Positions 47,397 to 60,780 are shown, counted from the stretch's first letter. The stretch is DNA of 64,000 nt from Diabrotica undecimpunctata (GCF_040954645.1 NC_092809.1:78898435-78962434); one strand, 5' to 3'. The notes: generated by a model not told the origin, from the sequence alone. Made by a program: numbers and translations.

Positions 47397-48338
47397 TCAA
47401 AACAATCGAATATATATACCAAAACAACACAATAAAAGTAAAAGTAGAAGAAGAACTAACCGACCCTATTGAAGCTGGTAATGGGATAAGACAGGGAGAT
47501 TTAATGAGTTCTCTATTGTTCAACCGGATTATGGATGAAATATTAAAAAAGTAAGAAATAAAAGAGGATACCAAATGGGAGAAAAACAAATTAAAATAAT
47601 CTGCTATGCAGACGAAGCAATACTATTCTTTCAAAGTGAAGATGATTTACAACGTATGCTACACCAATTTCATATAACCGCCAGAAAATTTAACATGTTA
47701 ATTTCCTCAAAAGAGACAAAATGCATGGTTACAACAGCAAGTTTACTAATATGTTAATTGGAGTTTTAAGGTCAGATAATAGAACAAGTGATGGAGTTTT
47801 AATATCTAGGTATCATATTATCTAGCTACGGAAAGCTCGAAACTTAAGTGGAAGATCCACTGAATAGAGCAAACAGAGCCGCAGGCTGCCTAAATGAAAC
47901 AATATGAAGAAATAAAAATATCGGGAAAGAAACCAAAGGCAGAATTTACAAAACAGTTATCAGACCAATAATGACATACACAGCAGAAACAATACCTGAC
48001 ACAGAGAGAACAAAAAGGATGTTAGAAACAACAGAGATAAAAACACTTGATGGTAAAAAGAAAGTAGAAAAAGAGGTAGAAAAATTGATGGTAAGACACT
48101 ATGGGACAGAGCTAGAAGTACAGATATAAGATGTAGATACAAGGTGAAGAACATTAAGAACTGGTTAAGAAATAGAAGAGTAGAATGGAAAGATCATATA
48201 AGCCGAATGACAACAAATGGAGTAGTAGACATGGCAAGAGACGGTTACCCAATAGGAAGACGATCAGTAAGAAGACCACGAAAACCATGGAACGGCAACT
48301 TACTGGAGACACATTGAAAAACAGACAGAGTCATGTCT
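47397..48338 (+). pseudogene. LINE RT/C-terminal relic (copy B)
   Basis: Duplicate of 37630-38540. The YADD of copy A reads YADE here (47609-47620), so the active site was lost after duplication. It keeps about 30 bp at 48050-48080 that copy A lacks. Confidence 0.82.
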
Positions 48339-49078
48339 ATATAAAAAGAAGAAGAAGAAGAAGAAAAAGATACACAGGATTGACAGGATAAACAATAAAA
48401 TAGCTGCAAGAAAGAGAAAATGAATCAGTCATATTAATGTAGAATAGCAGAGGACAGAGTATTTGTCATAGCCTTAGACAAGTGTCCAATTGAAAAAAGA
48501 CCACAGGTCGTTCAAAAAAGACGGAACTCTAGAAAGAAAATAGAATAGATTTAAAAAAAAAAATAAAAGCATAAACATGTCTTTTCCTACTCTTATAATA
48601 TTGAAAATACGCAAATAGAACCTTGAATTAAAATGTAACTTTTGATATCTGTGATAAATTCATCACCTGAACAATGGCGCCGATGTATGAAGTTGAAATT
48701 TTTTACACCTATTTTAACTGTTTATTTTTTTATTATCTATATATGAGTTACGAACGATATCACAAACCTATTTATTTACCACAAACAGGCTCTTTAATAC
48801 CTTAAATTATTACTATACAAATCTGATTCGAAATATCGTCAAAAAGTAATACACGGCATGTAAAATTTAAATTTTCAATAAAAAGTAAAATATTAGGCAT
48901 TACTTATGGGGTTCAAAGAACGAGCCTTTACGAAAATTTAAGTACTAAGAAGATCACCACAATCGGGCATACCCAGGGTAATGATTAAATAATTAATCGG
49001 CTAATTCTTCAGTCACCCCTTTAATATGATTTTGTTAAATTGGTCCTTTTTAGGACCAACTATTCTAATAACATATGT

Positions 49079-50539
49079 TTATAACTGTTAAGGGTATATC
49101 TAGAGATCAAGAAACTTTGCTTTACTTAAACTTATCAGACATATGCGCTAAACACGAATCTGACTTATTTATAGTGCAGGAAACACATATAGGGCCTAAC
49201 GTAGGGTATTTGGTATAAAGCTTATCGCTGAAAACCACATTACAATTATAGACATGCTATCTCTGTCGGAAAAAAAGCAAAGAATAACTCAAAGTAAGAA
49301 AGGACAACACCAGTCAGCTTTCAGAGAACCTTTCAACGATGTTGAGCTTGGATCCACCATTTACATATTTAATGAAAAATAATACAACTACCGACATTGA
49401 GGATCTGAGCACAAAGCTTATTACGAAATCTAGACCAAAAACACCACAATGGCTTATCCGGATGATGAACAACTGTATTCAAATTATGGAAACACCCAAA
49501 ATCTAGAGACAAGCCAAAGTTGTTACTTCGCTTAAACCTGGCAAAAACTCCAACGAACACAAAAACTATCGGCCAATATCTTTATTTTATCAGCTATTTA
49601 AAATACTTTTGCACAAGATCGTTAATATGATTTCACCGATATTTTAAGAAAAGCTCAAATTAAAAGACAAAAGTGGCTATAGATAGGGAAGATCATGTAC
49701 ATTACAAATGCTAAATCTTACCCAACACATCAAAGACGGGTACGAAAAATATCGGGTATCAGGGGTGGTATTTTTCAATCTAAATGCCGCTTATGACACC
49801 TTAAATTACCAAATATTTCTCGAAAAACTATATGATATTCCCTTAGATAACAAACTCACTTATATTATTTGCGTATGCCTACACAAGAGAATATTTTTTG
49901 TATCACTCAATGTTAAGAATAGCAGATGAAGAACGGTCTCGCTTGGGGTAGCATAAAAGCACCTACACTGTATAACATTTACCCAAACGATCAACTTATA
50001 CCAGTAGATAATAGGACTCATATTATAAAGACGATACACCTATTATTGCACAATAAAAATAAACTATGAATCAATTTTCAGCCAAAACCCCTGAAAAACT
50101 TATGTGCGCTCCTCAATTTCCCTAACATAGACGCTTTCACAAACTGAACATCCAATAATGTCATGAAATTGTTGAACTGTAGACTTCCTATAAATTTCTT
50201 GAAAATAGTTTGTATCCCACGGGATCAGTCACAGATCATTGTTTAAAACTAAAAGGTAAATTGAGGATCAGAAATAATATTCTTCGCAAGCTTGTCAGCT
50301 AAAAATGAGGCGTACGTCCTTCCGCCTTTAAAACATAGACGCTTGCACTATATGCTTCTGCTGCCGAATATACCTTGATAGACAAATTAACCATTCTTTC
50401 GTTTTGTGCACAACACTACTACCCATTTTAACACAAAAATATCTATTGCAGCACTTAACCATATTTATTTTGAGATAACCTTCTATCGAGATATAGTATA
50501 CGAGATATCGAGTATACAAATAAGACCAGAACTAAAATA
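49079..50539 (+). pseudogene. Jockey-like LINE relic (copy B)
   Basis: Duplicate of 39280-40740 with single-base differences (for example LHKRIFF in place of LHKKIFF). The same internal deletions are present. Confidence 0.8.
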
Positions 50540-51288
50540 ATAAAAAAGCTTTATACAAGATATCGCAGAAGAGTAGATGAAATAAAAGTAGTTTTTATTA
50601 ACCGGGTGCTTACATAAAACGTACAAAGACATACTCACGTAAACAAAATACATTACGAAATTTCTGTAATAAAAAAAAACATCGAATTCGGCATTGAACT
50701 AATAAATTATATTAAATAAAAAAACAATATTTCTAAAAATGCAGAAAAAATAAAATTTTCTATGCAAGCGAACATTCCATTAAATAATAAGCCGAAATCC
50801 TTTTGTATCTATATACCTGTTTTTTAAAGAACCAGTTACCTTTTAGTACGTAGTTATACCAGGTAATAAGATATCCTCTGTTACACAGTGTAATGCATAT
50901 GACATTACACTGTCTACAAATAGTAGATAAAAATAAGGAGCCCATATAAACCGTTCAGGGTATATGTTGAAAATATACGGTATAATCGCACAGTTGCCAA
51001 ACTCTCAGAGCTTACTTAAACCGATAAACGTATGGTTCAAATATACAATGAAAAAGATCTGAACGACCCCTATAATATATACTCGTGAACTAAACGATAT
51101 ACATTTATGATACAGGGGTATTTACGGGCTCCAAAAAATTTTTATAAATTATTAAACTCTACATGTTGATGAATCGACAGAACCAATATTATGGAATGGT
51201 CAAGTGAGCTCCGTATATCGGTATCCACTTGACCACGGAGCTCAATTAAACCTGAATTTTAACATGGGCGGAGTCCACTTTATGCCGT

Positions 51289-51431
<143 letters not shown>

Positions 51432-51462
51432 TGTAATGTATATATTATAACCACTGGGTTAT

Positions 51463-52668
51463 AAATTTTTACTTCTTTATCGCATATGCCATATGTAAGT
51501 TGGAACGCACAATTCAGATCTTCATGTAGTGTCCCTTCAATTTTCAGCTCTTACTGTTGATAAACAATGGAAGTATGATTTAAAGAATAAAATGCTTTGG
51601 TTTTAAATATAAAATGCTCTCTTGGCTAGTAATGGTCATAGAAGATTCTGTTTTTTTAGAAAGTGTGTTTTTCACCAGTTTTTCATAAGCCTCTAAATAA
51701 GTTTGTGGCATAAACGATATCAACGTTATTATAAATGTTTATAAACAGATTAAATAACCTATAAACTATTTGCTCTGATTGATATTTAGCGCACTTTAAT
51801 AACTTATTCATTTACATAATTTCAAGGAGCTATGTTATATGTCTTTGCGCAAAAAAAGAGTTATTATAATTTATAAATAACTGAAAAAATAAGGTTTTTT
51901 TTGCAACTATTTCGGTTAATAGTTTCATGTATTTTAATTTAGATACTCTCAAAAATTACGTAACTTTTTATGATCTACAACTCTAAAAAAGCTGAAAAAA
52001 TCTTAAACAGATATTTAGTCTCTAAAAGGTATATGAGGGGTAGCTGATGACAATAATTATGTGAAGACTACAGCTAATTTTGCTTTGCTTTTTTATTAAA
52101 CAATCGTAAAAAGTGAAAAAAGTTTATGCGCATAAAACGTTTCTTATTCATGTTAGAGATATATGATTAAAATAAAAGTTATAGATCATAAAATGTTCTC
52201 TAATATTGAGATTTTTATAATTAAAATACATAAAGAATTGACCGAGATAATTTAAAAACCCTTATTTTTAAAGTAAAATTTATAAATGTTAATATAAATA
52301 TAAATAATATAAATATAAATAACTTTCTTTTTTGCATAACGATATGTAATACAACTATTTAAAATTATGGCAGTTAATGAGTTTTTAAAGTGTGCTAAAT
52401 ATCATACAGAACGACCATACAGTTTATGAGTTATTCAATTTGTTTATCCAGGAGACCGGTCAAATAAACGTCAAAGTGTAAATACGAACTTACAAGTTCT
52501 CTGCATTTTAAAGTTTAATTTCAGATAGTTAACTCAAGTTAAATTACACATTTTAAAGTTCTCTGCGATTTAGGAAGTCCTAAACACAGTTACATTCTAT
52601 TACTATAGTTTAATACATATATATTAGTACTAATTTAGTCGTCGAAGCGATCGTCGAAGGCTCCATTT
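51463..52668 (+). other. 5' region of the I-like LINE, AT-rich
   Basis: No ORF. Bases 51465-51575 are the inverted match of 57594-57705. Bases 51590-51720 resemble 57755-57890 in direct orientation (CACCAG..TTTTC..AAGCCT phrases), which looks like 5'-UTR sequence shared by two related LINEs. The true 5' end of the element is not clear. Confidence 0.55.
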
Positions 52669-55600
52669 ATGGAGTCTTCTAACGGGGGCGAGCCCCCCGA
52701 TAAATTGCCAAGGGATCAGGATGCGATGGATGATTGCAGTTATGGTTCCCATGGATTTTTATCCCATCAGCTAGAAAACTCGATAAGTAGTCTTAATAAT
52801 ATTAATCATTTAAAAACCGATAAACAAATTAACTCATTAACTTCTAATGATCCAGAAAAAAGCAGACCTGTATATTTATATGATAAAACTGATTTAGGGC
52901 CATTTCACATTTTTATTGAAAACAATGATAAAAATTTTACAGGCAAATTAAATGCAGTTAAGATAGGTGAAATATTATTTACCGTACACCCAGAAATTGA
53001 TAATTATATTAAAAAAATTGATTCATTTGGACGCAATCGGATTAGGATAACATTTAAAAACTATGCTAGTGCAAATACCTTAATTACTTCTAAATTGCTT
53101 ATTCAAAAAAATCTAATTGCATATATTCCGAAATTTCAATTATTTAAATTAGGTGTAGTTAGGGATATAGAATCAGATATATCAGAAGAATATCTCAAAG
53201 ATAAAATAAAAGAATTTGATCACCATTGTAAATTCTCGGTGGATTATGTAAAAAGAATAAAGAGAAAAATAGTAACAGATGATAAAGTAGTTTTTAAACC
53301 TACAAAATCGGTAATTATATCATTCAAATGTCAAAGTATACCAAAATATATCGTAATTAACCATGTTTTACATAATGTAGAAAAATACCAACAAAAAGTA
53401 ATTATTTGCTACAACTGTTATAGGTATGGACACATGAGTAAGCAGTGTAAAAGCAATCCTAGATGTCTTAAATGTCATGAGTCTCACCCTTCCGATTCTT
53501 GTTCTTTATCATCCTTTAATAAAAAATGTCTCTCCTGTGAAGGTGAACACTTCACTAATGAATGGGAGATATGTCCAGAATTCGACCGTCAAAAAAACAT
53601 AAAACATTACATGTCTGAAAACAGCTTGTCTTTCAAAGAAACGCTTAAATTATTTCCTAAAGTAACCTATGCATCGATAACAGCTAATAATTCCTCAATA
53701 AATTCACATCAAATTCCAATTATGAACTCTCCATCCTTTTCATATTCCTCTACTCAATTGTCCACACCCCCCTCACCCCCCAATCAGCTCGCCCTCCCTA
53801 CAGTTTCAAACAGATATACAATAATAAAACCTCCAAAATCCAAACGACCCCTCCCTTCCTCGCAAGACCCAATAGCAATAGAACATCAAAAAATAATAAA
53901 GTTAAACCCCATGTCCACCAGACCTGGCGGCATTTTCAATTCATCTTCTTATCAATCTACATTTAATACAGAACAAGGATCCAAAATACATGAATCTCCT
54001 AAAGAATTAACAGAACTAATATCAAATATAGTTATAAGTATTATTTCTAATATGAATCACAAAAATTTTGAAATCCCAGAAAAATCAGTTTTAATAAATT
54101 TAATTCAAACAGTTTTAAGTTCTCTCTCATATAATAATGAATAGTTTGGTAATTTGTCAATGGAATTGTAGATCGGCTAACTCTAATAGAGAAAATCTTC
54201 TCCACCTACTAGAAGACCAGAAAGTTGATATCGCATTATTATCAGAAACTAGATTTAAACCAGAAAAGTATATTAACTTTCATGGATATAATATTGTCAG
54301 AGACGACGGCTTTTCAGCAACTGTCGGTGGTGGCTCGGCAATTTTAATAAACTCAAATCTGTATTATGAGGAAGTCACCATGAAAGTCGAATTATTAAAC
54401 ATCAATAAAGTAGCAATTAAAATTAAGTTTAAATCATTTACTGTCACATTTATATCGATGTATGTTCCCCCAGGAGAAAAGTTATCGTTACAACAGTGGA
54501 ACAATTTCATAACATCTATAGAAAGACCGTTCATAATAGGAGGCGACTTTAATGCTCATCACATTGCCTGGGGCTTGGACAATCATACAGATATAAAAGG
54601 CAAAATCTTAATGGACTGTATGGATGATAATAATTTGATATACAAAAATGATGGCTCTCCTACTTTCTTTAGGAACTTTTCGAAATCGGCAATAGATCTG
54701 ACCATTTGTACTCCTGACTTAAGTCATCTGATCACTTGGAAAACACTTCAAGACCTATTCGGTTCAGACCATGCACCTATAAGGATCGAATTGGAGGATC
54801 AACCAACTCATGTATATGATCCGTATTCACAGAAGTGGAATTTAAAGAGAGCCGACTGGAAATTGTATGAACAATTTTCGGAAGATATCTTCTCTCAATC
54901 TGAAGATATAAATTCATATGAAAATTTTTTGCACAATATAAATACAACTGCATCCTACTGCATCCCCAAATTTAAAATAAAAAAACCAACTTCCAGAGGA
55001 AAATACTGGTGGGATTTAGAATGTGAGGAAGCAGTCACAAGAAGACGGGAAAGTTTTTGTATATTTAAAGATCATCCAAACCAAGAAAACCTACTTAAGA
55101 ATAAAAAAGATGATGCCCACGTGAAAAAGATCACTAAACAAGCTAAAAGAAATAGCTGGAGAGATTATGTCAGGTCCTTAAATAGGTCGGTCCCTATTAA
55201 AGATGTATGGTCAAAAGTTAATAGACTAAAAAATAGAAAAACTAAGAACAAAGTCCCTATAATACTATCGGAAGCTTCATGGATAGAAGAGTTCCACCAA
55301 AATATCACTCCACTGTCTGCAGAATTAGTAATTCCTGACCTACAAGTGAATGCGCAATACGACTATCCAGAACAAATCCGCTTCTTAATCAAACCATTTT
55401 CTGGCACTGAACTTTACTTTTCGTTAAAGAAAAATTCAAATTCAGCACCAGGTGCTGATGAAATCCATTACTCGATGCTATCAAATCTTTCAAAAATTGG
55501 TAAGACTGTGCTTCTGAATATATACAATGAAATTTGGTCACGCCGCATAAAGATTCCTGACGATTGGCACGTTTATACTATTCTCCCGATCTTAAAACCC

Positions 55601-57593
55601 GGAAAATCGTTAAATAATTGTCATTCTTACCGTCCAATAGGACTGGCTTCATGTATACTTAAAACATATGAGAGACTAATTAAAAACCGTTTGGAATTTT
55701 GGTTAGAAAAGAACGACCTATTACCAAAAACTCAGTTTGGTTTTAGAAAAGGTAAATCCACACAAGAAAGCCTGAGTCACTTATTGATAGACATTTATGG
55801 TTCCTTTACTGATAAGAAAGCAGTTAGTGCTTTGTTTTTAGATATAAAAGGGGCTTATGACAATGTTAATCTCCACATTCTATATGCGAAAATGTTGGAA
55901 ATAGGAATACCTGAAACTGTAACATGGAATATCATTAATTTGTATGTTAATCGATCAGTACACGTTAGATTAAATGGAGATAAGTCTAACACACGGTACA
56001 CATCTTTGGGACTACCACAAGGTAGCATCTTGAGTCCTCTATTATATATTCTGTATACTGCTGATTTAGAAAATAAACTTCCTCAGCATATAAAAATCTT
56101 ACAGTATGCTGATGATGTTGCAATTTATGTAGAAAATAAGTCAATAGATAAATGTAATGAGTACCTTAAATCGGGATTGAATATTATAAAAAAATGGGCG
56201 ACGGATAAGAATTTAACAATCTCGGAGAGTAAATCAACCATTGTTACTTTTACCAGAAAACGATATTCTCCTCCAAACCACCTACAATTTGATAATTATA
56301 AAATTCATTATAAAACTTCAATAAAATTTCTTGGCGTATTCTTAGACTCAAAATTAAATTGGAAAGAACACACAAATTATATATTGCGAAGAATGGAAAA
56401 CGCAATGAATATCATCAAGACTGTAAGTGTCAGTAACTGGGGAGCTGACCCAAACATCTCAATATTACTATACAGAAATTTAATGAGATCGATCCTAGAT
56501 TACGGATCTATATTCTATGGCTCAGCATCAAACGCTGTACTCCAAAAAATCGAAAGTATAAAAAATAAAGCACTTAGGTTAAGCACTGGTTATCTTCGTA
56601 GTACTCCCATATTGGTCATGGAATGTGAGCTTAATGAACCTCCACTTTCATTACGCAGAGAATTCTTAAGTGAGAAATTTATAGTTAAAGTGGCAGTTAA
56701 CAATAAACTGTTGTTGAGTAAAATTGTACAACTAACCACTACATACCTAACTCATCATTACTGGGAAAAAAAGAAGCAACTTTTAGTTGTGGAAAGTTTT
56801 CTCAACGTTTCTAGTTACATTGATGACATACACCAAATGGAACAAACCTCATGTCGAAAATTAAACTATGAAGATTATTTATCTCCATTTAACTGTCATT
56901 TAAGTAATATTCTTGCCACAGATTTTCTTACTAAAATAGATCACCTTCAGTATGTACAACATCATTGGGGGAGTTATCAAAAATTATATACAGATGGTTC
57001 AAAAATGGACGGCAAAGTTGGATATGCTATATTCTACCCCCAAAAAAGTATAAAGATAAACAACAGATTACCTGACAAAATGACAACTTTCACAGCTGAA
57101 CTCGTAGCAGTCAAAGAAGCCTACAAAATATGTATGAATCAAAAAGAACTAAACTATGTTATATTTACAGACTGCCAAAGCATTGTACATAAACTGAAAT
57201 ATAATTTACATAATTTTGAAGAAAATTATATCATCAGTGACATCATAGCACTGAATAGTGAAGCTTTGAAATCGGGCAAAATATCATATTGTGCTGGATA
57301 AAAGCACATATTGGTATAAAAAACAACGAAATAGTAGATAATCTGGCTAAAAAAGCAACAATGAAAGAATCCACTCTGCAAACCTATCAACTTCCTATGG
57401 GTGATTTAATATCTGTAATCAGATCTCTTAAACGCACAAAATGGCAGGGACACTACAACAATTCAGACAAAGGCAAATTTTATAAAAGAATCCAACCGAA
57501 AATTTCCGTCAAGACATGGTTTAAACAAGTTTCCAACAGAGGCTTCATCAAAACTATTTGTAGAATAAGAAGCAATCATTGTATGTATGTTAT
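51577..57593 (+). mobile_element. I-like LINE with RNase H, nearly intact
   Basis: Two overlapping ORFs with the domain set zinc knuckles / endonuclease / RT / RNase H point to the I group of insect LINEs. The 3' end is missing: the second ORF loses homology at about 57586, just after the TICRIRSNHC phrase, and no poly-A or repeat tail follows. The left boundary is approximate. The best preserved LINE in the window, but 3'-truncated. Confidence 0.88.
52669..54144 (+). CDS. I-like LINE ORF1 (nucleic-acid binding, gag-like)
   Basis: 491 residues, uninterrupted. Residues 70-245 form an alpha/beta region as in ORF1p RNA-recognition parts. Three cysteine-histidine knuckles follow: CYNCYRYGHMSKQC (247-260), CLKCHESHPSDSC (266-278) and CLSCEGEHFTNEWEIC (287-302). 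Then comes a Ser/Pro-rich tail with PPSPPNQ (about 365-371) and KPPKSKRPLPSS. The role is to bind LINE RNA and form the RNP. The start ATG at 52669 follows a GC-richer leader. The stop overlaps the ORF2 start by 8 bases (54137-54144), suggesting reinitiation. Confidence 0.93.
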   Translation: MESSNGGEPPDKLPRDQDAMDDCSYGSHGFLSHQLENSISSLNNINHLKTDKQINSLTSNDPEKSRPVYLYDKTDLGPFHIFIENNDKNFTGKLNAVKIGEILFTVHPEIDNYIKKIDSFGRNRIRITFKNYASANTLITSKLLIQKNLIAYIPKFQLFKLGVVRDIESDISEEYLKDKIKEFDHHCKFSVDYVKRIKRKIVTDDKVVFKPTKSVIISFKCQSIPKYIVINHVLHNVEKYQQKVIICYNCYRYGHMSKQCKSNPRCLKCHESHPSDSCSLSSFNKKCLSCEGEHFTNEWEICPEFDRQKNIKHYMSENSLSFKETLKLFPKVTYASITANNSSINSHQIPIMNSPSFSYSSTQLSTPPSPPNQLALPTVSNRYTIIKPPKSKRPLPSSQDPIAIEHQKIIKLNPMSTRPGGIFNSSSYQSTFNTEQGSKIHESPKELTELISNIVISIISNMNHKNFEIPEKSVLINLIQTVLSSLSYNNE

Positions 57594-57609
57594 TTTCATT
57601 GTTTATTAA
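54137..57609 (+). pseudogene. I-like LINE ORF2: endonuclease, RT, RNase H; one late frameshift
   Basis: Open for 1054 codons to 57301. Endonuclease: WNCRSANSN (9-17), SETR (about 35-38), GGDFNAHH (135-142, D137), GSDHAPIRIEL (about 210-220). RT: NSAPGADEIHYSML, SYRPIGLASCILKTYERLI, FGFRKGKSTQESL, LFLDIKGAYDNV, GLPQGSILSPLLY, catalytic YADD (657-660), FLGVFLD. RNase H: YTDGSK (951-956), TAELVAVKEA, FTDCQS. Near 57293 two extra bases shift the frame; the rest (WIKAHIGIKNNEIVDNLAKKA) reads on from 57289 to 57609. All catalytic residues that I can see are kept. The break falls in RNase H and the 3' end is truncated. Confidence 0.93.
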
Positions 57610-57705
57610 CATAAAGAGCTGAAAATTGAACACATTGTAATATAATATTTAAATTTTATAATTCGATGTATAAATGGCATACACAGTGAAGAAGTAAATT
57701 AGTTT
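57594..57705. repeat. Inverted match of 51465-51575
   Basis: CATTGTTTATTAACATAAAG then AGAGCTGAAAATTGAA here corresponds, reversed, to 51520-51572. ATGGCATACAC..GAAGAAGTAAA matches 51470-51500. So the I-like LINE lies between roughly 110-bp inverted repeats. Confidence 0.65.
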
Positions 57706-60199
57706 TGAAACATTAAAATAATGGTACTCGTAAAATATCGCCACAGAAAAATGCAAGGGAGATCTGTCCGCTGCAATATCTCAGCTTGTTTCTTGTTATT
57801 GGTTATGGAAATTTCTCTTTTTTTTTTTAATTGTGCTTTTACACCAGCTTTTCGTTGAGCCTACGTACAGCCGTATGACATGAAAAATATCAAAAGTAGT
57901 AGAAGCTAAAAAGCACTTTTTCAAACTGTTTTTTTTTTTAATAAAATGTTGAAGTTTACAAATAAAGATTCAAATAATCGATTCAAAAAACGTCAAATAA
58001 CTGTCAAAGGTTAAACATCATTTTTAAAGTTCCTCACGGTTTTTAAAGATTTAAACAGTATTAAACAGATAAAGTAATTCATCGACGAGTTAACAATACG
58101 AAGCGAAGTTCTTTAATCACAATGTGATAAGAAAATGAGTATCAAATTCGGTTTTATATTTCAATAGTCGAATTTAATTGCGGCTATATTGGTGTAATTA
58201 AAGAAAACCAGTGAAAATCCCAAGAAATAGGTGAGATCCTTTTTTCTTTCTTTCCACTTTGGGAGAGGGTCTATTAGGTACTCACATTTAGGTATTGTGT
58301 TACGGTCTGGGTAACCAGGACTACACATCATGAACAGCAATTAAATATTTACATTTACACAAAACAACTTCAATTCCAACCCAAAATCATATGTCGTTGC
58401 CGCAGTCTCTAGACCTCCTCCCCGTTCGTTTTCTAAAAGGAAACAAGTTATTGTCATGCACTCCATTTTGAATACTGTTTTATTTAAATATATTAAAGAA
58501 ATTGGTGAAATAGTTTATCCAAAAAATATTACTTTTACATCTCGCATTTCGAATAATCGAATCTGCGTTTTCCTCACTTCTACCGACATCGTTGATCAAC
58601 TAATACACCGAACGTCATAATTAATTCCACCGTCATCTTTATCTGCAGGCTTCTTTCTGCGACCTAAAGAATCCTTATTTCAAATGTATCTCCTTCCATC
58701 CCGCATTCACTAATCGAGCCGTCCCTAAAAAATACGGAACATCAGATGATCAATAGGCATATATCAGGAGTTTTCCTAGGGTAACATTTTTAATCCCTGA
58801 CAAGGTGAACTTCGAAGTGCAATCTTCTCTGTTAATTAACCATGAAAATACATTCTTTAAAATATTTTTATTCTCTGACAGACTATAATGTTTTCTTTGT
58901 AAGCTTACGGGTCGTACCGTGGGGTCTGATTGCAAAGTCTCCAGTTGACCAGATCACACACTCATTACAGCTAACGCTCCTCCCTCTTCTTCATTTTTAG
59001 CTGACTCTAAGGAGTCCTTAATCCTAGATCCTTAACAAAAGAATTTCTATCTTCGGAAATTTAGTCCATCTCCGTTAACTACATACCTATCCTGGCTGCC
59101 ATTATGGATTTATCCATCCCTCGTCGTACTAATTCAAAGCCCATGTTGGCAGTAGGACAAAAAAGGGGACACTTCAATGACAGTCCTCCTGATACTTCTA
59201 CCATTCTATCTTCATCCGGTATTCTTGCTCTATTAAGTTCTTTTCCTTCTTCGGCATTTTCGATGCCACCCAAACCAGCCAAAAAATGTCCAAATCTAAT
59301 CTTTGATTGGATTACTCGATGAAACCTTATTATATTTCCGCTATAGAAATGATTTACAAAGATAATTCGACTAATTTTACACTCAATTTCACGCAACTTA
59401 TTACACTTCTTGAGAACTCTTTTGTATGTATCACCCCACTACAAGAAGCTTAAAAATCCTCCAACATAGATGGTATTCAAAAGGACTTATTGCAGCTCTA
59501 CATAGGTACAAGGAAAAGATCACTAAAAAATCGTATCACTAGAATCTTAAAAAAGTTAAAAGAACAGCCTACCTCCGACTTACAAGAGTATATATAAGTG
59601 CATCCTCTGATAAATCTTCTGATGTCAAATCTAATCACAGCATACATGATGAATAGAATTTCTCTCTTTCTCTCGTATTTATTCATTTTTTCTGCTCTCT
59701 GTATATTTTTACTTCATCTTTTTCCAAATTTAGACACGATATTTAATTAAGTAAGAAAACTTTATGTACTTCAAATACTAGCCCAAGTCCAGTGTGGAAA
59801 AAAAATTTTTAATAAAAAATAACCTTAAAATATCCAATCTCTTTTTTAATCGAAAGGTTATCCTTGACAATTAAGAGACAGCTAAGATTCTGGCAGAAAA
59901 TTTAGAATAAAAGTTTTGCAACAAATCTGGACCTAACCATATATACTCTTTTCTTCGTTCGCCCTTTCATTATTCATCCTCATTTTCACAAGATACCAAT
60001 TATCCGAACTCTCGTATAAACTATTTCGAACTAAAAGCTGCACTCAAATCCTATAAAAACACAAAAATTAGGGTTTTCTATAATGATCTTGAAAAATTTC
60101 TCGAAAATTCCTTAGGCACCAACGACCCTCTAAATGAAGCCAGTAAATTTACCACTGACATACCGCTGACAATCGTTAATGAAAGATCTTGCCCTAATC

Positions 60200-60780
60200 T
60201 ATACTAAGATAAAAGAAAGATCATTACAAAAAACAAACGAACACAAACGGGTTATGTCATGAAGACAAATCGTTTTCGGAATCCGTATTCCATCATCAGG
60301 TGTACATTATTTGAGCCACTAAATATCTGGGTAAAAACCCGTTAAAAGTTATATGTTACAATTTAGTTAACATTATTTAGTCTTATATATTAGGATGTTA
60401 AAGTTACTTGTGGATATGATAACTCCACTCTCATTTATAAAAAAAACTGTTTCACAAATCCAAGGCAATAAAACCTTCATCCTATGAATTTAGTCATCCT
60501 TCATTCCTATATCCTAACTATTTCTCCTATCATCTTCAACAACACAGTTATCTCTTATCAGTCAAAGTCTCTCTATCAGTCAATTCATTTCCGACACACT
60601 CCGTGTGTCGACATCCATTTCCGACACGCTAATGGAGTTGACGACAGATTCAATAAAAGTAATATGGCTTTTACTCCCAGTTCTTTACGCGCTCAATCTT
60701 TCTCCACCATCTCGTCAACTCCACACGATGTCACGTTTATGAACGCCTTGTTTACCTTATAAACTAAAATTTACCTTGTT
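60200..60780 (-). mobile_element. Penelope-like terminal-repeat fragment inside dead LINE
   Basis: Lies between two RT pieces of the host LINE (ends near 60062, resumes near 60785). On the minus strand 60299-60271 reads CTGATGATGGAATACGG, then ATTCC and GAAAACG, a hammerhead-like motif in a PLE context. A palindromic CCGACACACTCCGTGTGTCG lies at 60592-60611. No RT or endonuclease is left. Edges are approximate. Confidence 0.5.
60271..60299 (-). ncRNA. Hammerhead-like motif in PLE fragment
   Basis: CTGATGA (all seven core bases canonical), one extra T, stem GGAAT/ATTCC with an ACGG loop, then GAAAACG. The best-conserved core in the window. Confidence 0.6.

Noticed and set aside
59079..59396. 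105-codon minus-strand frame
   Set aside because: Antisense of the ORF1 tail of the dead LINE (KRGHFNDSPPDTS on the plus strand).
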